Shown: positions 1-6,702 of the stretch, piece by piece
Layout of the letters: the number at the start of each line of letters is the position of its first letter
How positions within the stretch are numbered: position 1 is the stretch's first letter
Program-made: the position numbers and the translations under genes
Assembly: GCA_018894445.1 (NCBI GenBank)
Contig: JAHIPJ010000226.1
Coordinates: 1 to 12,144 of the forward strand
Direction of reading: 5' to 3'
Length of the DNA stretch: 12,144 bases
Source of the DNA: Actinomycetota bacterium
Lineage (GTDB): Bacteria; Actinomycetota; Humimicrobiia; Humimicrobiales; Humimicrobiaceae
Notes under the pieces: generated by a model
Databases searched by the model: none
The model's input: only the letters and a program-made list of their open reading frames with translations
What the model was told of the DNA's origin: nothing

Positions 1-744
1 GTTATAGCTTCAAGGCCTGGAATGGGTAAGACTTCATTAGTCATGGGTATGGCCAAGCATATCGCGCTGAGGGAGAAACTTCCAATAGCAATTTTCTCGC
101 TGGAAATGTCAAAACAGCAGGTAGCGCTAAGGCTGATGAGTGCGGAATCAAGAATAAACCTGCAGAAGCTCAGGAATGGAAAAATAAAAGATGATGAGTG
201 GGTTAAGCTGGCAAGAGCTGTTGAGAAATTAGCGGAGTGCAAAATATATATTGACGACACTGCATTTTTAACAGTTATGGATTTAAGATCAAGAGCCCGT
301 ATGATGGTCAGTACCAATAACATAAAGCTAATAGTTGTTGACTATATCCAGCTAATGCAGTCCACTACTACTTACAGGGGAAATAAGGTTCTGGAAATAA
401 CGGAGATATCGCAGAATTTGAAAGGTATTGCAAAGGAATTAAATATTCCGGTAGTGGCAGTATCTCAGCTCTCAAGAGAAGTAGAAAAAAGAGAAAAAAA
501 AAGACCGCTTTTATCAGATTTAAGGGAATCGGGTTCGATCGAACAGGATGCGGATCTGGTTGCGTTCATATACAGGGATGATTATTATGAGGAAGATGAA
601 AGTAAACACAATGGTGAAGCTGAGATTATGATTGCCAAGCACAGAAATGGGCCTACAGGTAAATTGAATTTACGATTCAATAAGGAGTTTGCATTGTTTT
701 CAAATTTAAGTAAGTCTTACCAGACTGAAGATAGGGGTGAATAA
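1..744 (+). CDS. dnaB: Replicative DNA helicase DnaB, C-terminal ATPase domain (5' partial)
   Basis: The reading frame is open from base 1, so the gene starts upstream; the ATG at 22 lies inside the Walker A motif and is not a start. The 247 visible residues are the RecA-like helicase domain: Walker A (SRPGMGKTS, window residues 4-12), the H1a-type LEMS motif, Walker B (LIVVDYIQLM), the segment VAVSQLSREVEKR followed by SDLRESGSIEQDAD, and near the end KHRNGPTG, which carries the arginine finger. DnaB is the hexameric ring helicase that unwinds DNA ahead of the replisome and binds DnaG primase through its N-terminal domain, which is outside the window. No intein interrupts the visible motifs. 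The stop lies one base before the preferred purA ATG, so the genes are very likely co-transcribed. The family assignment is secure. Confidence 0.96.
   Translation, partial: VIASRPGMGKTSLVMGMAKHIALREKLPIAIFSLEMSKQQVALRLMSAESRINLQKLRNGKIKDDEWVKLARAVEKLAECKIYIDDTAFLTVMDLRSRARMMVSTNNIKLIVVDYIQLMQSTTTYRGNKVLEITEISQNLKGIAKELNIPVVAVSQLSREVEKREKKRPLLSDLRESGSIEQDADLVAFIYRDDYYEEDESKHNGEAEIMIAKHRNGPTGKLNLRFNKEFALFSNLSKSYQTEDRGE
733..740 (+). promoter_or_regulatory. Ribosome binding site that decides the purA start
   Basis: AGGGGTGA matches the extended anti-16S consensus GGAGGTGAT and sits five bases before the ATG at 746. It covers the competing in-frame GTG at 737, which would have no comparable site. 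It lies inside the last codons of dnaB. Confidence 0.7.
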
Positions 745-745
745 A

Positions 746-2074
746 ATGCCCGGTATAGCTATTATTGGTACCCAATGGGGTGATGAAGGAAAAGGAAGGA
801 TTGTAGACTTGCTTTCGAGCAGGGTAGATATAGTAGTAAGGTTTCAGGGTGGAAACAATGCCGGTCATACAGTAGTTAAAGGAAATGATCAGTTCAAGCT
901 TCATCTGATTCCATCAGGAATTTTATATCCGGATGTTACTTGCGTTATTGGAAATGGAGTGGTATTAAACCCCGAAGTGCTGATAGAAGAGCTGGATAGC
1001 CTGGAAAGCAAGGGGATAAGTACTGATAATTTAAGAATAAGCTGTAATGCACATCTCGTTATGCCTTACCATATAATTCTGGATAAGGCAGGTGAACACA
1101 GATTAGGCAAATCCAAAATTGGCACCACACATAAAGGTATTGGGCCTGTGTATGCTGATAAAGCGCTGAGGTCTGGTATCAGAACACAGGATTTACAGGA
1201 TTTAAAGATATTTAGAACTAAACTGGAAGAAGCTCTGAAATTAAATAATGCAATTATAGAAAAAATTTACGGACTGGAGCCTCTTGATCCGGATGAGATT
1301 TTTAATAAATATAAACAATATGGGAAGCGAATTGAAAGATATATAGTTGATGCTACATTTCTGATAAGTAAAGCTCTGGATAAGAATAAAAGGGTACTGT
1401 TTGAAGGCGCACAGGGTACTATGCTGGATATTGATCATGGAACATATCCTTATGTGACCTCGTCTTCTACTATTGCTGGCGGTATTTGTGCTGGAGCCGG
1501 GGTAGGTCCAGGCAGATTAGATGAGATAATTGGTGTGGTTAAAGCTTATACCACAAGAGTTGGTTCCGGTCCCTTTCCGGCCGAGGAAGACGGTAGGATC
1601 GGCCAGTATCTGAGGGAGAAAGGTTATGAGTATGGAACTACAACCGGAAGGCCAAGGAGATGTGGATGGCTGGATGCGGTTATACTGAAATATTCTATTA
1701 TGGTAAACACTATTGATAGTGTTGCTATAACCAAGCTGGACGTGCTTAGCGGCCTAAAAGAAATTAAAATTTGTACAGGCTATAAATATGAAGGCAAAGT
1801 TTATAGAGATATGCCCTGCCATCAGACTATTTTACATAAATGTCAGCCTATATATGAAGAATATGAAGGCTGGGATGAGGACATAAGCAGGGTAAAGAAT
1901 TTCGAAGATCTTCCCAAACAGGCTCAGAATTATATAAAAAACATTGAAAAAATTATCAAGGTTCCCATTTCAATGGTCAGTGTAGGTGCTGAAAGAAGCA
2001 AGATTATCATAAGGGATAATAATCTTAAGAGTAGGTTATTCAATCAAAGTAGAAGATCAACACTTATAGTTTAG
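746..2074 (+). CDS. purA: Adenylosuccinate synthetase
   Basis: PurA condenses IMP with aspartate using GTP to make adenylosuccinate, the first committed step from IMP to AMP, in the cytoplasm. The 442-residue product (about 430 is usual) has the P-loop GTQWGDEGKG at residues 8-17, QGGNNAGHT around 34-42, GTTHKGIGP, LFEGAQGTMLDIDHGTYP, TTTGRPRRCGW and the GTP-base motif TKLDVL. With the ATG at 746 as start, the catalytic Asp and His fall at 13 and 41, the same numbers as in the E. coli enzyme. A GTG at 737 is in frame, but it lies within the ribosome-binding sequence AGGGGTGA (733-740), so the ATG is preferred. After the conserved SVGAERSKIII segment there is an extra basic tail of about 20 residues. 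The gene follows dnaB by one base and precedes purD by 22 bases. Confidence 0.96.
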   Translation: MPGIAIIGTQWGDEGKGRIVDLLSSRVDIVVRFQGGNNAGHTVVKGNDQFKLHLIPSGILYPDVTCVIGNGVVLNPEVLIEELDSLESKGISTDNLRISCNAHLVMPYHIILDKAGEHRLGKSKIGTTHKGIGPVYADKALRSGIRTQDLQDLKIFRTKLEEALKLNNAIIEKIYGLEPLDPDEIFNKYKQYGKRIERYIVDATFLISKALDKNKRVLFEGAQGTMLDIDHGTYPYVTSSSTIAGGICAGAGVGPGRLDEIIGVVKAYTTRVGSGPFPAEEDGRIGQYLREKGYEYGTTTGRPRRCGWLDAVILKYSIMVNTIDSVAITKLDVLSGLKEIKICTGYKYEGKVYRDMPCHQTILHKCQPIYEEYEGWDEDISRVKNFEDLPKQAQNYIKNIEKIIKVPISMVSVGAERSKIIIRDNNLKSRLFNQSRRSTLIV

Positions 2075-2096
2075 TAGATAAAACAAAAGGAGCAGG

Positions 2097-3386
2097 TTGA
2101 ATATACTGGTGATAGGCAGCGGGGGCAGAGAACATTGCATGGTGTGGAAAATTTCAAAAAGCCCTCTGGTAGAAAAAATATATGCAGCTCCAGGGAATGC
2201 AGGGATAGCTGAAATCGCAGAATGTGTTGATATAGACATCTCAAAAAACAATTTTGATAGTCTAATAAAGCTGGTAGAGGATAAAGGAATAGATTTAACT
2301 GTGGTTGGTCCGGAAGCACCGCTGGTGGATGGAATAGTTGATTATTTTGATTTGAAGGGCCATAAGATTTTCGGTCCTAACAGGCAGGCTGCTGCAATGG
2401 AAGGAAGTAAGGTTTTTGCTAAAGAATTACTCCAGAAGTATGGTATTCCTACCCCTGATGGAATTATTTTTAAAAAAGAGAATTATGAGGAAGCAAGAGA
2501 TTACATTGAGAAAAGGAGTAGTTTCCCGGTAGTTATCAAAGCTGATGGTCTTGCAGCAGGAAAAGGTGTAGTTATAGCTGACGATAAAAACCAGGCGATA
2601 GAAGCAATAAAGGATTGCTTCATAAGGAATAGGTTTGGCAGCTCAGGAGACAGGATAATAATTGAAGATTTTTTAAGTGGATATGAAGTGTCTGTCTTAT
2701 GCCTTAGTGATGGCAAGAAAATCATTCCAATGGCTCCTGCACAGGATTATAAAAGAATCTTTGATAATGACATAGGAAAAAATACTGGCGGTATGGGAAG
2801 CTATAGCCCGGTACCTATGGTCGAAAATCAAACTTACAGACAGATTTTAAATGAGATTATTTTTCCCACCGGCGCTGCAATGGTAAGGGAAAATATAAAA
2901 TACAAAGGGATTCTTTATGCCGGGATACTGATTATTGAAGAGAAACCCTACCTGCTTGAATATAACTGCAGGTTTGGAGACCCTGAAACTCAAGTGGTGC
3001 TCCCAAGATTGAAAGATGATCTGGTGCCATTGCTTTTAGAATGTGCGGAAGGGAATCTCACGAGAGGGAAACTAGATTGGGATGAAGATAAGTGTGTATG
3101 TGTTGTAGCTGCATCTGAAGGATATCCGGAAAGTTCTTCCAGTGGAGATATAATAGAGGGATTGGATTATTTTAAAGACAGTGATGATATAATTATTTTT
3201 CATGCTGGTACAAAAAAAGAAAATTGCAGTGTAGTAACTAACGGGGGGAGAGTTCTGGGAGTTGTTTCTAAGGCCGGCAGTTTTAAGGAAGTAAGAGAAA
3301 AAGTATATTCAGCTATGGATAAAATAAAGTTCAGAGGAATTCAATATAGAAAAGATATTGCATTAAAAGCGGAAAGGAGTGACTGA
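2097..3386 (+). CDS. purD: Phosphoribosylamine-glycine ligase (GAR synthetase)
   Basis: PurD joins 5-phosphoribosylamine to glycine using ATP, the second step of de novo purine synthesis. The 429-residue product (about 425 is usual) is collinear with the family: an N-terminal domain starting [12 protein letters not shown], then [11 protein letters not shown] and [14 protein letters not shown], an ATP-grasp domain with [25 protein letters not shown] and the metal-binding [12 protein letters not shown] (around 300-311), and a C-terminal domain with VVAASEGYP. The start is a TTG at 2097. It places the conserved [10 protein letters not shown] strand right at the N terminus as expected, and AAAGGAG (2086-2092) precedes it by four bases; no upstream ATG fits. 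The stop overlaps the purE start (TGATG), so the two are translationally coupled. PurD is single-domain here, not fused to PurM or PurN. Confidence 0.96.
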   Translation: MNILVIGSGGREHCMVWKISKSPLVEKIYAAPGNAGIAEIAECVDIDISKNNFDSLIKLVEDKGIDLTVVGPEAPLVDGIVDYFDLKGHKIFGPNRQAAAMEGSKVFAKELLQKYGIPTPDGIIFKKENYEEARDYIEKRSSFPVVIKADGLAAGKGVVIADDKNQAIEAIKDCFIRNRFGSSGDRIIIEDFLSGYEVSVLCLSDGKKIIPMAPAQDYKRIFDNDIGKNTGGMGSYSPVPMVENQTYRQILNEIIFPTGAAMVRENIKYKGILYAGILIIEEKPYLLEYNCRFGDPETQVVLPRLKDDLVPLLLECAEGNLTRGKLDWDEDKCVCVVAASEGYPESSSSGDIIEGLDYFKDSDDIIIFHAGTKKENCSVVTNGGRVLGVVSKAGSFKEVREKVYSAMDKIKFRGIQYRKDIALKAERSD

Positions 3387-3847
3387 TGGTCACCGGAGGT
3401 AAAAAAGTTGCTATAGTAATGGGCAGTGTTTCTGACGAGACTGTGATGAAAAAAGCGTCAGATGTTTTGAAGGAATTTGGAGTGGCTTATGAGATAAATG
3501 TGCTTTCAGCGCATAGAATGCCCAATAAGACAAGAGAATTTGCTAAAAGCGCAAAAGATAAAGGAATAGAAGTAATAATTGCCGGGGCAGGAAAAGCGGC
3601 ACATCTCCCAGGTGTAATTGCTTCTTATACAACTGTTCCAGTGATAGGCGTGCCTATTAAAGCTTCCGATTTAGGTGGGCTGGACTCTCTTCTCTCCATA
3701 GTGCAAATGCCCTCAGGAGTTCCTGTTGCCTGCATGTCTATAGATGGTGCAAAAAACGCAGCACTTCTAGCCATTCAAATACTTGCCTTAAAATATGATG
3801 ATCTGGCAGAAAAGTTGAAAAAATATAAGGCTAAATTAGAATACTAG
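3386..3847 (+). CDS. purE: N5-carboxyaminoimidazole ribonucleotide mutase, class I PurE
   Basis: PurE class I moves the carboxyl group of N5-CAIR to carbon to give CAIR, using the product of PurK. The 153-residue protein shows the family signatures: MGSVSD (12-17), SAHRMP (41-46, with the catalytic His43), [11 protein letters not shown] (66-76) and [17 protein letters not shown] (98-114). The last of these, with the AHLPG loop, marks class I rather than the CO2-using class II type. The C-terminal segment after VACMSI is shorter than in E. coli and resembles my memory of the Thermotoga form. One oddity is Lys70 where AGAGGAAH is usual. ATG 3386 overlaps the purD stop and has AAAGGAG (3373-3379) six bases upstream. 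No purK lies next to it, so PurK must be encoded elsewhere if this is an ordinary class I enzyme. Confidence 0.93.
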   Translation: MVTGGKKVAIVMGSVSDETVMKKASDVLKEFGVAYEINVLSAHRMPNKTREFAKSAKDKGIEVIIAGAGKAAHLPGVIASYTTVPVIGVPIKASDLGGLDSLLSIVQMPSGVPVACMSIDGAKNAALLAIQILALKYDDLAEKLKKYKAKLEY

Positions 3848-3879
3848 CAGCCAGGAACTTATTTGATAGATATTTACTT

Positions 3880-3908
3880 TTGACATCTCATATCTCATAC
3901 AATATAAT
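3880..3908 (+). promoter_or_regulatory. Consensus sigma-70/SigA promoter for greA-lysS
   Basis: TTGACA (3880-3885) and TATAAT (3903-3908) both match the housekeeping consensus exactly and are separated by 17 bases, the optimal spacing. Transcription would begin near 3915, giving a leader of about 88 bases before greA. It lies in the only gap over 100 bp in the window, right after the purE end of the first gene block. This is seen directly in the sequence; its use in the cell is inferred. Confidence 0.85.
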
Positions 3909-3931
3909 ACCTCAATTAAATAATTATATTT

Positions 3932-3961
3932 TTAATTAATGCAGTATTAGACATTAATTAA
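3932..3961 (+). repeat. Perfect inverted repeat in the greA leader (possible operator or RNA hairpin)
   Basis: Left arm TTAATTAATG (3932-3941) and right arm CATTAATTAA (3952-3961) are exact reverse complements, separated by ten bases (CAGTATTAGA). The element begins about 17 bases after the predicted transcription start. It could be an operator for a dimeric regulator or a weak, mostly A-U hairpin in the mRNA. No T-tract follows, so it is not a standard terminator. The arms consist largely of TTAATTAA, which arises more easily by chance in AT-rich DNA. Confidence 0.5.
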
Positions 3962-4002
3962 GACATAATAATAAAGATACAGGAATTAGGAGAAAAAAAC
4001 CT

Positions 4003-4470
4003 ATGAAAGAATATCGTCTCACCAAAGAAGGTTATGAAGAACTGCTTAAAGAAATGGAAGACCTTGTAAACAATAAACGGAAAGAGATTGCTGAAAGACT
4101 GAGAGACGCAAAAAATTCAGGAGGAGATTTAACCGAAAATTCTGAGTATGAATATGCCAAAAATGACCAGGCTTTTATAGAGGGAAGAATCGAACAGATA
4201 AACGAAATTTTAAGTAATTATATAATTATAGAGAAGAAAGAGAATAAAGGGTTGGTTGAACTGGGAGTAACTGTAGTAGTCAGGGATGTAGACAAAAAAA
4301 GGGACAAGGAGTTTAAAATAGTCAGTTCTATAGAATCTGATCCTGAAAAAAATAAGATTTCAGATGAATCCCCGATGGGAAGAGCACTGCTTAATAAAAA
4401 AATCGGAGATGAAGTATTGGTTAAGACACCTGAAGACACAAAGAGATTAAAGATAATAAAGATTAAATAA
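4003..4470 (+). CDS. greA: Transcription elongation factor GreA
   Basis: GreA binds the secondary channel of RNA polymerase and stimulates cleavage of backtracked transcripts. The 155-residue product (about 158 is usual) has the N-terminal coiled coil (roughly 1-75) with the acidic tip DLTENSEYEYAKNDQ and the EGRI motif, followed by the FKBP-like C-terminal domain (ISDESPMGRALLNKKIGDEV). The acidic tip residues are Asp42 and Glu45, equivalent to E. coli Asp41 and Glu44. The tip reads NSGGDLTEN, one residue longer than the EHGDLKEN or SFGDLSEN types, so the loop has an extra Gly. The ATG at 4003 is preceded by AGGAG (3988-3992) ten bases upstream, and the consensus promoter at 3880 drives it. 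lysS follows after 27 bases. Confidence 0.95.
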   Translation: MKEYRLTKEGYEELLKEMEDLVNNKRKEIAERLRDAKNSGGDLTENSEYEYAKNDQAFIEGRIEQINEILSNYIIIEKKENKGLVELGVTVVVRDVDKKRDKEFKIVSSIESDPEKNKISDESPMGRALLNKKIGDEVLVKTPEDTKRLKIIKIK

Positions 4471-4473
4471 AGC

Positions 4474-4489
4474 CCCGGATTTAACCGGG
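4474..4489 (+). other. Short GC-rich hairpin between greA and lysS
   Basis: CCCGG (4474-4478) and CCGGG (4485-4489) pair perfectly around a six-base loop ATTTAA, starting four bases after the greA stop and ending eight bases before the lysS ATG. No run of T follows, so it does not look like an intrinsic terminator. It occupies the place where a Shine-Dalgarno sequence for lysS would be expected. A role in translation or mRNA stability is inference. Confidence 0.45.
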
Positions 4490-4497
4490 CAAGTGTT

Positions 4498-6063
4498 ATG
4501 AAAGACAAGAAAAACGACGAGATTTCAAACTTAAGCAATAATAACAGTGAAGAGCTATTGACCGGAAAAAGTGAGTATTTGCTGGAGTCAGAAGAACCTC
4601 TAGCTGAATCATTAAAGATGAGACTTGAAAAAGTAAAGGCTCTCAAGAAAAGCGGTAAAAAGATTTACAAGAACAGGTTTGATAAAAATTCCGATATAAT
4701 AGACATAAAGACACATTACTCCAAACTTAAAGCCGGCGAAAAGGCTGATAGTGTTTTTAAAATAGCAGGGAGGCTTATTGGTTTCAGGAAACACGGCAAG
4801 GCAACCTTTAGCGATATAAAAGATTTTACAGATAAAATCCAATTATATGTCAATCAAAAAGATATTGGGGAAGAGAAGTATGATGAGTTTTTAAATCTGG
4901 ATATTGGTGACTGGGCAGGTATAGAAGGAAACGTTTTTGTGACACATGCAGGAGAACTTTCAATAAATGTTTCCAAATTTGAGCTTCTAAGTAAAGCCAT
5001 AAGAATACTTCCTGAAAAATGGCATGGACTGAAAGACAAGGAATTAAGATACCGTCAGAGATATTTAGATTTTACTGTAAATCCTGAGGTAAAAAATGTA
5101 TTCTTGACTAGAATTAAAATAATAAATGCTTTAAGAAAGTTTTTAAATGATAGCGGTTTTAAAGAAGTTGAAACACCAATGCTCCAGTCAATCCCGGGTG
5201 GTGCCATAGCAAAACCATTTATAACCCACCATAATGCTCTGGATATTGATCTTTACCTGAGGATTGCACCGGAATTATATTTGAAAAGACTGATTATTGG
5301 AGGATTTGAGAAGGTTTTTGAAGTAAATAGAAACTTCAGAAATGAAGGAATATCCTATAGGCATAATCCGGAATTTACAATGCTGGAATTTTATCAAGCT
5401 TATGCTGACTATAATGATATGATGGATTTGACAGAGAATCTGATAAAATTTGTTTCACAAGAATCTATCGGCAAATTAACTACAAGTTACAGGGGAAATA
5501 ATATCGATCTTGGTAGAGAGTGGGAAAGACTTACGATGCTGGAAGCCATTTATAAGTTTGGTGGAATTAAAATAAATTTTGATAACAGCACAGAAGAGTT
5601 ATTATCAGTGGCAAAAGATCTGGGTATTGAGATAGAAAAAGACTCCGGGAAGGGAAAAATTATAAATAAAATTTTTGAAGCCATAGCTGAGCCCAAGCTT
5701 GTACAACCCACTTTTATAAAAGATTATCCTATAGAAATATCCCCGCTGGCAAAAAGGCATCCGGAGAATGAAAACCTGACCGAAAGATTTGAGCTGTTTA
5801 TAGGAGGGGAAGAGATTGCAAATGCTTTTTCAGAGTTAATTGACCCCGGAGAACAATTGGATAGATTCAGGAATCAGGTAAGGAGCAAGTGCGAAGAAGA
5901 GAGGATTACAGGTAAGATTGATGTAGATTTTCTAAAAGCGCTGGAATATGGAATGCCGCCCACAGGTGGAGAAGGAATTGGGATTGACAGATTGGTTATG
6001 GTACTGACCAACAGCAATTCCATTAGAGATGTAATTCTTTTTCCTCTTTTAAGGCCTGAATAA
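4498..6063 (+). CDS. lysS: Lysyl-tRNA synthetase, class II
   Basis: LysS charges tRNA-Lys with lysine in the cytoplasm. The 521-residue product has the N-terminal helix (LAESLKMRLEKVKALKKSG), an OB-fold anticodon-binding domain (about 85-165), then the class II catalytic core: motif 1 around 207-235, GGAIAKPFITHHNALD, motif 2 with NRNFRNEGISYRHNPEF (277-293), and motif 3 ending IRDVILFPLLRPE at the C terminus. It is slightly longer than the usual 490-505 residues because of about 30 Asn/Ser/Glu-rich residues before the first helix. The ATG at 4498 has no clear ribosome-binding site. A TTG at 4558, with GAAGAG upstream, would remove 20 of these residues. An ATG at 4618 would cut into the conserved helix and is unlikely. 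No T-box leader is present; the gene probably shares the greA transcript. Confidence 0.95.
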   Translation: MKDKKNDEISNLSNNNSEELLTGKSEYLLESEEPLAESLKMRLEKVKALKKSGKKIYKNRFDKNSDIIDIKTHYSKLKAGEKADSVFKIAGRLIGFRKHGKATFSDIKDFTDKIQLYVNQKDIGEEKYDEFLNLDIGDWAGIEGNVFVTHAGELSINVSKFELLSKAIRILPEKWHGLKDKELRYRQRYLDFTVNPEVKNVFLTRIKIINALRKFLNDSGFKEVETPMLQSIPGGAIAKPFITHHNALDIDLYLRIAPELYLKRLIIGGFEKVFEVNRNFRNEGISYRHNPEFTMLEFYQAYADYNDMMDLTENLIKFVSQESIGKLTTSYRGNNIDLGREWERLTMLEAIYKFGGIKINFDNSTEELLSVAKDLGIEIEKDSGKGKIINKIFEAIAEPKLVQPTFIKDYPIEISPLAKRHPENENLTERFELFIGGEEIANAFSELIDPGEQLDRFRNQVRSKCEEERITGKIDVDFLKALEYGMPPTGGEGIGIDRLVMVLTNSNSIRDVILFPLLRPE

Positions 6064-6109
6064 AGCCGTGTAATGTACCACTGATTTCAGTTTATTCTTA
6101 TAAAAAAGA

Positions 6110-6118
6110 TGATATAAT
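6110..6118 (+). promoter_or_regulatory. Extended -10 promoter candidate for mcsA-mcsB-clpC-disA
   Basis: TGATATAAT is a full extended -10 element (TG, one base, TATAAT at 6113-6118). A -35 box is weak at best (TTTATT, 6091-6096, 16-base spacer), as is usual for extended -10 promoters. Transcription would start near 6125, about 38 bases before mcsA. The tandem GTCAAA heptads of CtsR operators and the CIRCE repeat of HrcA operators are not seen in this gap. Confidence 0.6.
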
Positions 6119-6162
6119 TTTGCTGCAATTTAAATAATTGACTCTAGACCGGTGATTAAAAT

Positions 6163-6702
6163 ATGAATTGTGATTTTTGTTATAACAATGAAGCTACTAT
6201 TCATTTAATAAAGATTCAGGGCGCAAGCGTAGAAAGAATAAATATATGCAAGGAATGCGCAAAGGATTTTTCTTTTTTTAGTGAGGAAGATTTTTATAAT
6301 GATCTTGCCAGGATTCTTTATAAATTTTTCAATATTAGTACTAATGACTATCATACCGGCAGGGATAAAAAAATATTAAGGAGTATAAGTTATGGCAGGA
6401 ACAGAAAGTGTCCCTTTTGCGGTATAGATTTAAAAACCATTAAAAAAATTGGAAGGGTTGGCTGCAGCAGTTGCTACAGTGAATTTAAAGATGTACTATT
6501 TCCAATAATAAAATCTATTCAGGGAAGTCTTGAAAATAAGGGGAAAATTCCCGTAAATACCAGCAGGAAAATTAAACTGGAAAAAAATATAAGAGATCTA
6601 AGACATAGACTTAAAAATGAGGTAATAATTGAAAATTTCGAAGAAGCAGCAAGGACAAGAGACAAAATAAAAAAATTGGAGAAAAATAGATATGACCGGT
6701 AA
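6163..6702 (+). CDS. mcsA: McsA, zinc-finger and UVR-domain partner of McsB
   Basis: In Bacillota, McsA binds and activates the arginine kinase McsB and takes part in the Clp stress response. This 179-residue protein has the expected plan: CxxC pairs at Cys3/Cys6 and Cys29/Cys32, a linker, a second set at Cys83/Cys86 and Cys101/Cys104, and a C-terminal UVR domain (about 137-173, containing ENFEEAARTRDKIKKLE). All four metal-binding pairs are intact. The conserved HTGKxP before the UVR domain is ENKGKIP here. ATG 6163 has GGTGAT (6151-6156) seven bases upstream and places the first CxxC at residues 3-6, as is normal. The end overlaps mcsB by 11 bases. The usual upstream gene ctsR is absent; lysS is there instead. 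Confidence 0.9.
   Translation: MNCDFCYNNEATIHLIKIQGASVERINICKECAKDFSFFSEEDFYNDLARILYKFFNISTNDYHTGRDKKILRSISYGRNRKCPFCGIDLKTIKKIGRVGCSSCYSEFKDVLFPIIKSIQGSLENKGKIPVNTSRKIKLEKNIRDLRHRLKNEVIIENFEEAARTRDKIKKLEKNRYDR

Noticed and set aside
22..24. ATG at 22 as start of a 240-residue dnaB protein
   Set aside because: The codons before it continue the Walker A motif in frame to base 1; it is an internal Met of a gene cut by the window edge.
737..745. GTG start for purA three codons upstream of the ATG
   Set aside because: It overlaps the ribosome-binding sequence at 733-740, and the ATG at 746 puts catalytic Asp13 and His41 at the family numbering.
4471..4497. Intrinsic terminator or T-box upstream of lysS
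   Set aside because: The hairpin has no following T-run, and the 27-bp gap is far too short for a tRNA-sensing T-box leader.
4218..4646. 142-codon open frame on the minus strand
   Set aside because: It spans the ends of greA and lysS in antisense, is very rich in Ser/Leu/Phe and would need to cross the intergenic hairpin; no supporting start signals.
6080..6100. Terminator after lysS (ACTG/CAGT stem followed by T-rich sequence)
   Set aside because: The stem is only four base pairs without GC strength, and the T-run is interrupted; not enough for an intrinsic terminator.
6138..6143. TTGACT near mcsA as a -35 box or a CtsR half-site
   Set aside because: A -10 box at the right spacing would fall on the mcsA start codon, and CtsR sites need two tandem heptads, of which only one loose match exists.
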